Shown here: positions 15,287 through 21,029 of the stretch, piece after piece
Position numbering within the stretch: position 1 is the first letter of the stretch
Layout: the number at the start of each line of letters is the position of its first letter
NCBI GenBank assembly: GCA_041567895.1
Contig: JBFGAX010000046.1
Location: forward strand, 1-23,406
Reading direction: 5' to 3'
Length of the DNA: 23,406 bases
From: JABDOU01 sp041567895
Lineage (GTDB): Bacteria; Actinomycetota; Acidimicrobiia; Spongiisociales; SHLN01
Notes under the pieces: generated by a model
What the model was told of the DNA's origin: nothing
Seen by the model: the letters and a program-made list of their open reading frames with translations, nothing else
Database searches by the model: none
Position numbers and translations under genes: made by a program

Positions 15287-15489
15287 CGGTTGCCTTTCTC
15301 GTTGTGAGCGCACTCAGAAGAGATCCCAGCGGGGTCAGGGGCCTCGTGTATGGCTCGGGGGTACGTGCAGTGTCATGTGAAGTTCGGAACGTCATGTTGC
15401 TAATTCTCCTCGTTGGTTCTCCGCCAAAATGACGAAGCGCCACAGCCCGGGATCGCTCCTCAGACTGCGGCGCTCTGTCGTCGGGCGAT

Positions 15490-15510
15490 GGGTGTTAGGC
15501 AGTAACACCC
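15490..15510 (-). terminator. Hairpin at the 3' end of the GlsB gene
   Basis: Perfect 8-base inverted repeat GGGTGTTA / TAACACCC with a 5-base loop, overlapping the GlsB stop codon (15495-15497). There is no T-run after it on the minus strand, so it is a weak intrinsic terminator at best, or an mRNA 3'-end stabiliser. Confidence 0.4.
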
Positions 15511-15755
15511 TTGCTGGCGGCGAAGCGGTAGACCAGGAGTGCGACTATGGCACCGACAATAGACCCGACAATCCCCGACGCTGAAAGTTCGAGATCGCCT
15601 GCAAAAACGAGTGCCGACAGGAATCCGCCGACGAACGAACCGATCACCCCGAGCACCAGCGTGCCCACGAGTCCCATCGGGTCTTCGCCCGGCACGACGA
15701 GGCGTGCGACGAATCCGGCGATCAAACCGACGATCAGAAATGTAATGATGCCCAT
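15495..15755 (-). CDS. GlsB/YeaQ/YmgE family stress-response membrane protein
   Basis: 86 residues from ATG 15755, with GAGGAG about 9 bases upstream; the longer frame to 15941 runs through the promoter and is not used. Three hydrophobic segments: 4-21 (ITFLIVGLIAGFVARLVV), about 28-50 (GLVGTLVLGVIGSFVGGFLSA) and about 59-79 (ASGIVGSIVGAIVALLVYRF). This is the standard transglycosylase-associated/GlsB layout with its glycine spacing and VVPG loop. Family members are small envelope proteins induced by general stress; the molecular role is not settled. A SigF-type promoter lies 47 bases upstream of the ATG. Confidence 0.92.
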   Translation of the reverse strand: MGIITFLIVGLIAGFVARLVVPGEDPMGLVGTLVLGVIGSFVGGFLSALVFAGDLELSASGIVGSIVGAIVALLVYRFAASKGVTA

Positions 15756-15801
15756 GATGTTGTTCTCCTCATGTGGTAGGCGTTTGTATTCCGTGTCAGA
15801 T

Positions 15802-15828
15802 GTACCCCAACCGCCCCCTGTCCAAACA
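15802..15828 (-). promoter_or_regulatory. SigF-type promoter for GlsB
   Basis: Minus strand TGTTT (15828-15824), N16, GGGTAC (15807-15802). The first -35 base deviates from GGTTT. Expected 5' leader is about 40 bases. Confidence 0.65.
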
Positions 15829-15984
15829 TCGACCGGGCGACTTCTTCCGCGTATTGCGCGTAGCGGTAGCAGTCCTGGAGCCAATGCCAGTTGCGGAGAT
15901 CGCTGTCGAAACGCCGACGGCGCAGAGAGCGTGGCCGACACAGAGCAGCGATGAGGCCAGAACGGCGCAAACCGAAATCCAGCG

Positions 15985-16014
15985 TTGATACAGAAAAGGG
16001 GATTCGTATATGCT
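15985..16014 (+). promoter_or_regulatory. Possible housekeeping promoter upstream of Dps
   Basis: TTGATA (15985-15990), 18-base spacer, TATGCT (16009-16014), just upstream of the SigF-type promoter. It would give Dps a basal, SigF-independent transcript. Match quality is moderate. Confidence 0.35.
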
Positions 16015-16021
16015 CGTGCCC

Positions 16022-16048
16022 GGTTTCGAAATCCAGGCGCACGGGTAC
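16022..16048 (+). promoter_or_regulatory. SigF-type promoter for Dps
   Basis: GGTTT (16022-16026), N16, GGGTAC (16043-16048), about 80 bases before ATG 16130. Confidence 0.75.
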
Positions 16049-16129
16049 GAAGTCCTAAGGAGTTACCAGACGCAACGAGATGTCAAAGCTCAGCAGCGTT
16101 TCCATTGACGGCAGAAAAGGGAGAACGAA

Positions 16130-16756
16130 ATGACTACCACGGAGACACAGGCCAGCACGGACGAGCACAGCGGCGAGGAGGTGCCCGGGACCCCCGAGGT
16201 GAACCAGTTCCGACCGTCCGGGATCGAAAAGGACGACGCCGCCGATCTCGTCGATGCGCTGTCCGCTCGCCTGGTCGGGCTTCTCGACCTGGGCCTCACG
16301 TTGAAGCACATCCACTGGAATCTGGTGGGTCCGGGTTTCATGGCCGTGCACAAATTTCTCGACGAACAGGTGGACGGAGTTCGGGCGATGGCAGACGCGG
16401 TCGCAGAGCGCATCGCCACCCTGGGAGGCATACCCAACGGTCTGCCCGGCCATATAACGCGTCAACGAGACTGGGACGATTACGACATCGGACGGGCGGT
16501 CGTGGCCGCGCACCTGGGGGCGCTCGACAAGGTTTACGACGGAGTAATCGGAGACCATCGTTCAGCTGTTGAGTTGGTAGGCAAAACCGATCCCGTGACA
16601 GAAGATCTGCTGGTCGGCCAGCTCGGCGAGTTAGAGCTGTATCAGTGGTTCGTCAGAGCCCACATCGAGAACACCTCAGGTCGGCTGATGAGCGGCGATG
16701 CGGAGACAGAACTCGATGCCGCGGCCGCAGCAGCCACCGGCGATCCGCTGGCCTAG
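16130..16756 (+). CDS. dps: Dps-family DNA-protecting ferritin-like protein
   Basis: 208 residues from ATG 16130, with AAAAGGGAG 7 bases upstream. The core (about 35-185) has HWNLVGPGFMAVHKFLDEQV and the ferroxidase ligands in correct spacing: His62, His74, Asp78, Asp89, Glu93 (all five line up with the E. coli Dps spacing). The family forms a 12-subunit shell that oxidises and stores iron using peroxide, and many members also coat DNA. Both tails are longer than usual: an acidic 30-residue N-terminus and an Ala-rich C-terminus (DAAAAAATGDPLA). The acidic N-terminus lacks the Lys-rich DNA-binding tail of E. coli Dps, so DNA binding is uncertain. The SigF-type promoter at 16022-16048 fits a starvation/oxidative-stress role. 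Confidence 0.94.
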   Translation: MTTTETQASTDEHSGEEVPGTPEVNQFRPSGIEKDDAADLVDALSARLVGLLDLGLTLKHIHWNLVGPGFMAVHKFLDEQVDGVRAMADAVAERIATLGGIPNGLPGHITRQRDWDDYDIGRAVVAAHLGALDKVYDGVIGDHRSAVELVGKTDPVTEDLLVGQLGELELYQWFVRAHIENTSGRLMSGDAETELDAAAAAATGDPLA

Positions 16757-16810
16757 CGATCTCCTGTTGGCACAATCGAGACCAACGCGCGCCGGGTCGA
16801 GCTGACGCGT

Positions 16811-16874
16811 CCCTCTAACGTCCCGGCCGCCCTCTAACGCGTCACGGCCGTGCGCGAGTGTCTGCGCGAGTGCC
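16811..16874. repeat. Imperfect short direct repeats downstream of Dps
   Basis: CCCTCTAACG followed by TCCCGGCCG (16811-16829) is repeated as CCCTCTAACG, CG, TCACGGCCG (16830-16850). TGCGCGAGTG then occurs twice 12 bases apart (16851-16860 and 16863-16872). They lie in the 293-base gap between Dps and the next gene, which otherwise holds only the promoter at 16961-16987. No function assigned. Confidence 0.55.
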
Positions 16875-16960
16875 TGAATGTGAGCAAAAAGAAAACGCGA
16901 GCAACAAACCTGCCTTGGTTCGAGGTACAAATCAAGCAGGCCACCCGGATCTTGCTCATA

Positions 16961-16987
16961 CGTTTCGCCACAGCAGTGATTGGGTAC
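16961..16987 (+). promoter_or_regulatory. SigF-type promoter for the charged membrane protein-AI-2E operon
   Basis: CGTTT (16961-16965), N16, GGGTAC (16982-16987), about 62 bases before ATG 17050. Confidence 0.7.
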
Positions 16988-17049
16988 AGGTCAACCAAAC
17001 ATTGCTTGTCTCGACTTACGTCCAGGCAGCCCGGAAAGGATTTGAGAAA

Positions 17050-17535
17050 ATGGAGATCGTGCTGTGGTTGACGGTGGTGGTGATCGCTGCGCTTCTTCTG
17101 TTGTTGATCGTGACGATATGGCGTTCGTGGCGCCGTCGGGTGCCACCTGTTTTCACACCGGAAACAGTCGGTGCAGGTGTTGGCGGTGAGCGAGTTACCT
17201 CCGGACGGGTAGAGAAGCGCACCGACAGTTCGCGTTCCGATAGCGAGGGCGCCGGGGGCCCGGTCGATAGCGCATACCCGCCCGGGGCGCGGCCTGCAGG
17301 TCCCGGAGCCGAGGGCATGGCAGTCAGCAGCCCGGGTGACATCGTTCCCGGCTGGAACGAGGACCAGGGCGACACCCAGGAAGACAAAGACATCCGGGAA
17401 GACAAAGAAGGCACCGAGGTCGACCACACCGATGACGTACGAACCGTGCGAACCTCCGATCGCGAACACATGCTCAGCTCCTTTGCGGTGTCGAGCGGAA
17501 TGGCACGTCGGATGACACCAGGAGTGGATTCGTGA
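17050..17535 (+). CDS. Single-TM protein with charged, low-complexity cytoplasmic tail
   Basis: 161 residues from ATG 17050, with GGAAAGGA about 12 bases upstream. An N-terminal hydrophobic helix (2-24, EIVLWLTVVVIAALLLLLIV) is followed by a basic stop-transfer patch (WRSWRRR), then ~130 residues rich in Gly, Ser, Asp, Glu and Arg with no recognised fold (for example EDKDIREDKEG at 111-121). A longer frame to 16858 would run over the SigF-type promoter and is not used. The stop overlaps the start of the AI-2E gene by 4 bases, so the two are translated together and may act together at the membrane. I do not recognise a family. Confidence 0.65.
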   Translation: MEIVLWLTVVVIAALLLLLIVTIWRSWRRRVPPVFTPETVGAGVGGERVTSGRVEKRTDSSRSDSEGAGGPVDSAYPPGARPAGPGAEGMAVSSPGDIVPGWNEDQGDTQEDKDIREDKEGTEVDHTDDVRTVRTSDREHMLSSFAVSSGMARRMTPGVDS

Positions 17536-18695
17536 CCGTGCCAATCGGCCAACGCGGGCGTGATGGGGCATCAAGAGAGCTGCTCGTTCCCAGCACCGCT
17601 CAAGCACCGGACAATCCAAACGGATCGATTGAGTTGCTGCGCGACGGCAGGATTCCAGCATGGCTCAGAACGGGAGGCTCGGCCGGCTGGCGATTCCTGG
17701 TGATCGTAGGAGTGGTCGTGGTGGCAGCGGCCATCGTCATGCGTTTACGAGTGGTGCTACTGCCCATGATCCTGGGCCTCATGATTGCTGCAGCTCTCGC
17801 CCCGCCGGCACGTTGGTTGATGCGGCACGGTTGGCCCGATCTCCTGGCAACACTCACGTCGTTCTTGGCTGCGGGGGCAGTGGTTGTCGGAGGAGGATTT
17901 CTGGTGATGCCTTCCATCGTCGACGGGATAGCCGAGATAGGACCTTCGCTTGGCGACGGATATGGAGAGGTGCGGGCCTGGCTCCTCGCCAGCCCTCTCG
18001 GACTCACCGAAGCCTCGGTGCAGGAATTTGAGACAACGGTCATCGAGCAACTCGGCAATTTCGCCAAAACCCAAGCACCGTCCAGAGCGGCGCTCATGCT
18101 CGAGGGTCTCGCTGCGCTGATGTTGACGATGGTCGTGTCATTCTTCTACGTGAAAGACGGCGAAATGTTTCGCCGTCGCTTGGTCAGCTTCTTTCCTTCC
18201 GACGTGCAAGAGAAGGCAACAGCGGCGATGATGGCTGGTTGGAAGGTGTTGCAGAGGTACCTATCGGCAATTCTGATCGTAGGCGCAGTAGACGCGACGC
18301 TCATCGGTATCGGATTGGCCATCATCGGCGTGCCGCTGGTCTTACCTCTCGTCATGTTGACGTTTGTTGCTGCTCTGTTTCCACTTGTGGGCGCGATCCT
18401 GGCCGGCGCGGTCGCAACGCTCCTGGCCCTGGCAACGGGCGGACCCGGAGATGCTCTGCTCGTGCTCGCGCTCACCATTGCGGTTCAGCAGCTCGATGGT
18501 GACATCGTTGCTCCTGCGGTTTTCTCCAGAGCCGTCGATCTCCATCCACTCACCATTCTTCTGTCCCTTGCCGTAGGTGCCGTTTTGGCAGGAGCTCTCG
18601 GAGCTTTTCTGGCCGTGCCGATGGTGGCCGTTGGCATGGCCGTGCGGGAGTCATGGCGGACAGACGAACCCGTTGTTACCAGCGGGGCCGCCTGA
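17532..18695 (+). CDS. AI-2E family (TqsA/YhhQ-like fold) membrane transporter
   Basis: 387 residues from GTG 17532. After a ~50-residue polar N-terminus there are hydrophobic segments at about 53-70, 73-90, 107-127, 190-207, 243-267, 269-300, 305-320 and 340-370. The motif around QQLDGDIVAPAVFSRAVDLH (319-338), followed by PLTILLSLAVGAVLAGALGA, is the hallmark of the AI-2E transporter family (PF01594). Family members export autoinducer-2 or act as Na+/H+ antiporters or other exchangers, so a signalling role should not be assumed from the name. It sits in an operon with the charged protein under a SigF-type promoter. Confidence 0.9.
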   Translation: MTVPIGQRGRDGASRELLVPSTAQAPDNPNGSIELLRDGRIPAWLRTGGSAGWRFLVIVGVVVVAAAIVMRLRVVLLPMILGLMIAAALAPPARWLMRHGWPDLLATLTSFLAAGAVVVGGGFLVMPSIVDGIAEIGPSLGDGYGEVRAWLLASPLGLTEASVQEFETTVIEQLGNFAKTQAPSRAALMLEGLAALMLTMVVSFFYVKDGEMFRRRLVSFFPSDVQEKATAAMMAGWKVLQRYLSAILIVGAVDATLIGIGLAIIGVPLVLPLVMLTFVAALFPLVGAILAGAVATLLALATGGPGDALLVLALTIAVQQLDGDIVAPAVFSRAVDLHPLTILLSLAVGAVLAGALGAFLAVPMVAVGMAVRESWRTDEPVVTSGAA

Positions 18696-18706
18696 GCACT
18701 GGTAAC
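18675..18706 (+). terminator. Hairpin overlapping the AI-2E stop codon
   Basis: GTTACCAG (18675-18682) pairs with CTGGTAAC (18699-18706) around a 16-base loop that contains the stop codon. A modest T-rich stretch (TTGTTT) follows about 8 bases later. Weak terminator candidate. Confidence 0.35.
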
Positions 18707-18727
18707 GCCTCGGGTTGTTTGCCTCGG

Positions 18728-18733
18728 TACCAT
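18728..18733 (+). promoter_or_regulatory. Putative -10 element for the 18742 leader ORF
   Basis: TACCAT with 8 bases to ATG 18742, the TAnnnT-to-start spacing of leaderless actinobacterial genes. No clear -35. Confidence 0.4.
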
Positions 18734-18741
18734 CTCACGTC

Positions 18742-18780
18742 ATGAACAACAGCTCGAGATTGTCAACCGGGGTCCCATGA
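18742..18780 (+). CDS. Possible 12-residue leader peptide
   Basis: ATG 18742 opens a 12-codon frame (MNNSSRLSTGVP) whose stop overlaps the next gene's ATG as ATGA (18777-18780). A -10-like box 8 bases upstream would make it leaderless. It could serve only to bring ribosomes to the downstream gene, which has no ribosome site of its own. It is too short to prove coding by sequence alone. Confidence 0.35.
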   Translation: MNNSSRLSTGVP

Positions 18781-19208
18781 CTGCGTTGCAGCTCGGCGCA
18801 TTGTTGCTGGCCGTGTTCCTGTTGCTCGTGGCCGCCATGGTGTGGCAGGAAACATCTCGGAAACCCATGGATCTCGCTGTTTCCTATGTCGTAGACGAGG
18901 CCGTTGCGTTCATCTACCCCCGGCTCTCCGACGAAGCAATGGACGTACTCGATCCCGAGGGAGTCAGACGGGTTCTGGATTGGGAAATTGCCTACCTGCA
19001 GGGCTTTACACCGCGAGGTGCCGGAAATCTGAGACCCGTGCGAATAGCGGGTTCCGCCGAGGCGATTTCGTTTGTACACGATCAGCTGGGGGAGAGCCAC
19101 GGGTATTCGCGCCATGTGATTGCGGAGGTACTTCATCATGAAGCGGGCTATCTTGCCGAGATCGGCGCAGTCGGTCCGGAAGGAGACCCGGAGCTCGACC
19201 TGGCGTGA
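18777..19208 (+). CDS. Membrane-anchored protein of unknown function
   Basis: 143 residues from ATG 18777. A hydrophobic N-terminal helix (about 4-23, LQLGALLLAVFLLLVAAMVW) anchors it; no lipobox or clear cleavage site is seen. The soluble part contains DEAVAFIYPRLSDEAMDVLD (about 41-60), then VRRVLDWEIAYLQG and SFVHDQLGESHGYSRHVIAE, with several His (HHEAGYL near 120). The regular mix of charged and aliphatic residues looks like a genuine helical domain. I do not recognise the family. It is preceded by a possible coupled leader peptide and followed 13 bases later by a doubtful small ORF. Confidence 0.75.
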   Translation: MTALQLGALLLAVFLLLVAAMVWQETSRKPMDLAVSYVVDEAVAFIYPRLSDEAMDVLDPEGVRRVLDWEIAYLQGFTPRGAGNLRPVRIAGSAEAISFVHDQLGESHGYSRHVIAEVLHHEAGYLAEIGAVGPEGDPELDLA

Positions 19209-19221
19209 GCGAGACGATCCA

Positions 19222-19413
19222 ATGAACGACCAGAGACGAAATCCGGAAGTGACGAGCAGTGCTTCGGGGCGGCGAATCATTGCCTCAATGGTCATGGCGA
19301 TGTACTTTGCCTTCGCTCCGAGCCGGGTCGATTCGTGGAAACTCGAACCGTCGATACCGCCAGGCCGTACGTTGCCAATCGGTGACCCGGTTACACCTTT
19401 GTTCAGTCGATAG
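19222..19413 (+). CDS. Doubtful small ORF
   Basis: 63 residues from ATG 19222, 13 bases after the previous stop, in the 218-base gap before the 19427 gene. It has one short hydrophobic stretch (RRIIASMVMAMYFAFAP) and no recognisable domain or strong ribosome site. It may be a small membrane protein or chance. Confidence 0.25.
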   Translation: MNDQRRNPEVTSSASGRRIIASMVMAMYFAFAPSRVDSWKLEPSIPPGRTLPIGDPVTPLFSR

Positions 19414-19426
19414 TCGGGAGAAAACC

Positions 19427-19669
19427 ATGGGACGGCTCAAAAAGTTCGACGAGTACCGATTCCTCGGGACCCGTGACGACATGGTTGTCTACGACTGTGA
19501 CGACCCGGTCCAGTTCGCTGTTCTAGAAGAGCGGGAGGCGAGAGAACGACTTGTGGAAAAGAATCTGATCTCCGCAATCGCTCCGGCGACTGTCGCCGAA
19601 GCCCGCAACCGTGGATATACCCCTCTGGCAGAACCCTCATTGTCGGGCACGTCAGGCCATGATGAGTGA
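19427..19669 (+). CDS. Small cytosolic protein of unknown function
   Basis: 80 residues from ATG 19427, with CGGGAGAAAA upstream; a longer frame to 19259 has no ribosome site. It begins GRLKKFDEYRFLGTRDDMVV and is rich in Glu/Arg (VLEEREARERLVEKNLI), suggesting a short alpha/beta N-terminus plus a helix. No family is recognised. Its stop overlaps the next start by 11 bases, so it is co-translated with the SRPBCC protein. Confidence 0.65.
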   Translation: MGRLKKFDEYRFLGTRDDMVVYDCDDPVQFAVLEEREARERLVEKNLISAIAPATVAEARNRGYTPLAEPSLSGTSGHDE

Positions 19670-20159
19670 CGCTCAGCGGTGGGACGATTTGCCGTATGTT
19701 GAGACAGAGATCAGCATCGAAGCGCTCCCCGAAGATGTCTGGCGGTTCGTCACGGACCTCGAGAAGTGGGGGATGTGGTCGCCTGAATTTCAGGGCGGAG
19801 AATGGGGACCGGCGGGACCGGTCGCCGGTGGCACATTCGTCGGGAGAAACGCTCTTGGAGAGCGTCGATGGGAGACCACGTCGCTCATAACCGAGGCTGA
19901 ACCAGGACGGGTGTTCGCCTGGGCCGTACAAACCGAAGGTGGCCTGCCGGGTTCGACCTGGCGGATCGAGATTGAGCCGGCCGACTCCGGTGTAACGGTG
20001 AAACATTCGGTGCAGTTGGGTCCAGGAGCAAGTGGTCTGACGGCCGCGATCGAGAAGTATCCAGACGACGCTGAACAGATCAAGGCCCGCCGGGCAGAAG
20101 CAGTGAGAGCGGGCATGGAAGCGGTCCTCGAGGGACTCAAGGCCGCAGCGGAATCCTGA
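19659..20159 (+). CDS. SRPBCC (START/Bet v1-like) family protein
   Basis: 166 residues from ATG 19659 (ATG 19662 is equally possible). YVETEISIEALPEDVWRFVT, then a WSPEF segment, the RRWETTSLITEAEPGRVFAW strand pair and TWRIEIEPADSGVTVKHSV are the ordered strands of the polyketide cyclase/dehydrase-like fold, ending in a long C-terminal helix (about 128-164). These proteins form a hydrophobic pocket for a small ligand; the ligand cannot be predicted. It is co-translated with the upstream 80-residue protein and convergent with the hydrolase. Confidence 0.88.
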   Translation: MMSDAQRWDDLPYVETEISIEALPEDVWRFVTDLEKWGMWSPEFQGGEWGPAGPVAGGTFVGRNALGERRWETTSLITEAEPGRVFAWAVQTEGGLPGSTWRIEIEPADSGVTVKHSVQLGPGASGLTAAIEKYPDDAEQIKARRAEAVRAGMEAVLEGLKAAAES

Positions 20160-20184
20160 TGCCAGTTCCACTCTCTGGCATCAG
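20156..20184. terminator. Bidirectional hairpin between convergent genes
   Basis: Perfect 10-base stem, CTGATGCCAG (20156-20165) and CTGGCATCAG (20175-20184), with a 9-base loop. It sits between the SRPBCC stop (which it overlaps) and the hydrolase stop at 20228. There is no T-run on either side. The position suits transcription termination for both genes. Confidence 0.55.
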
Positions 20185-20227
20185 CTGACCTGGTCCTCGC
20201 GTCGCTCGAATCGGTCGACCTCGGGAC

Positions 20228-20857
20228 TCAACTCTTGAGAAACTCCAGCATCCGGTTGGCGACCTTTTCCTCCCGGAAATAGAAGAAATGATCGCTGCCG
20301 CCCAACACCTCGATCTCGGCGCCGACGGCGGCAGCGTACGCCGAGAGTTCGGCAACCGTGACGAACTGGTCGCGATCTCCGACGATGAACAGACGTCGAG
20401 CCGGGGGAATTGTGTCAGGCCCCGGCAGGTCCGGTGTCCGATCGCTAGTGACTGGCGGGGCTATACCGATCCATGGCATTGGCTCGTGGCGCATCGATTG
20501 CCAGGCGAGGCTCGTTGCGGCGCCAAACGACCATCCTCCGAGAGCGAGATTCAGTCGTGGCTCCATGCCGCGAGCCGCGTCTACCGCGGCTCCCACATCT
20601 TCGATTTCGCCACTTCCGCCGTGCCACTCGCCCGTGCTCTCGCCGATACCCCGAAAGTTGAAACGGAGTACCGCAATATTTGCTTCAACGAGAACGGAAG
20701 TGATCTTTTCCAGGAGCGGGGCCCGCATCGTTCCGCCGTGTTGCGGATGAGGATGGCAAAGGACGAGCAACATGAGGGGATCCTGTGGCAAATCGATACG
20801 GGCTTCCAGCTCGACGCCGTCGGTGGACATGATCGTGAGTGATTCGTTGCGCGTCAC
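20228..20857 (-). CDS. Alpha/beta hydrolase (COG2945-like)
   Basis: 209 residues from GTG 20857, chosen because it includes the first beta strand (LTIMSTDGVELEARIDLP) and lies 7 bases after a TACGGT -10 box; ATG 20830 is an alternative, and the 270-residue frame runs over the opposite gene. Landmarks: HPHPQHGGTM (35-44), LRFNFRGIGES (64-74), nucleophile elbow GGWSFGA (Ser110), VGDRDQF (Asp163) and SDHFFY (His190). The catalytic triad is therefore complete. The HPHP motif and RFNFRG place it near the YtmA/COG2945 group of small serine hydrolases with unknown substrates. It is divergent from the 31-residue membrane protein. Confidence 0.88.
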   Translation of the reverse strand: MTRNESLTIMSTDGVELEARIDLPQDPLMLLVLCHPHPQHGGTMRAPLLEKITSVLVEANIAVLRFNFRGIGESTGEWHGGSGEIEDVGAAVDAARGMEPRLNLALGGWSFGAATSLAWQSMRHEPMPWIGIAPPVTSDRTPDLPGPDTIPPARRLFIVGDRDQFVTVAELSAYAAAVGAEIEVLGGSDHFFYFREEKVANRMLEFLKS

Positions 20858-20863
20858 GACTGG

Positions 20864-20870
20864 TACCGTA
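20864..20870. promoter_or_regulatory. Overlapping divergent -10 elements, both genes leaderless
   Basis: The heptamer TACCGTA reads TACCGT on the plus strand (9 bases before ATG 20879) and TACGGT on the minus strand (7 bases before GTG 20857). A single near-symmetric box could start both messages at their start codons. Confidence 0.5.
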
Positions 20871-20878
20871 GCGCCCGC

Positions 20879-20974
20879 ATGCAGACCCGCTATCTCATTC
20901 TCGCAGCTCTTGTCACCGGAATAGTGATTCTCGGCGCCGGATTGTGGTGGCTGGTTGTTTTCATAGGCGTCTGA
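20879..20974 (+). CDS. 31-residue single-pass membrane protein
   Basis: ATG 20879 to TGA 20974. The sequence starts MQTRYLILAALVTGIVILG and ends in GLWWLVVFIGV: a short basic N-terminus and one hydrophobic helix with a Trp-Trp pair near the end. There is no ribosome site, but a -10-like box 9 bases upstream fits leaderless expression. It lies 55 bases before lpdA. I do not recognise it. Such small membrane proteins often modulate a larger partner, which cannot be named here. Confidence 0.55.
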   Translation: MQTRYLILAALVTGIVILGAGLWWLVVFIGV

Positions 20975-21029
20975 GACACGAATTGACACTGGTTCTAAGC
21001 TTTGCGGGACCACAGATAGGGAGAGCGAC

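Larger units (their letters stand above)
15756..16129. other. Divergent intergenic region between GlsB and Dps (no gene)
   Basis: 374 bases without a credible gene. It holds the SigF-type promoters for GlsB (15802-15828, minus) and Dps (16022-16048, plus), and a possible housekeeping promoter for Dps at 15985-16014. Open frames crossing it (for example 15734-16042 minus and 15773-15988 plus) have no ribosome sites or recognisable domains. Confidence 0.7.

Noticed and set aside
15177..15395. 72-residue minus-strand ORF starting at ATG 15395 after GAGGAG
   Set aside because: The ribosome site is attractive, but the frame overlaps the YflT-like gene by about 110 bases in another frame and has no recognisable features. 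It may be chance or a leader.
15287..15494. SigF-type promoter directly upstream of the YflT-like gene
   Set aside because: I searched this gap for GTTT and GGGTA on the minus strand and found no pair; expression may come from the GlsB transcript.
15495..15941. 148-residue version of the GlsB gene
   Set aside because: The extra N-terminus runs through the SigF-type promoter and lacks a ribosome site; the 86-residue form has both signals and the family length.
16850..17071. 73-residue ORF between Dps and the 17050 gene
   Set aside because: It begins in the short repeats, has no ribosome site, and overlaps both the SigF-type promoter and the next gene.
16834..17661. 275-residue minus-strand ORF
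   Set aside because: It is antisense to the 17050 gene and the start of the AI-2E gene, crosses the SigF-type promoter, and has Cys/His-rich composition typical of a shadow frame.
20288..20842. 184-residue plus-strand ORF opposite the alpha/beta hydrolase
   Set aside because: Shadow frame of a gene with complete catalytic motifs.
20983..20988. TTGACA -35 box upstream of lpdA
   Set aside because: No TAnnnT box at a normal distance; the closest candidate is only 7 bases away.
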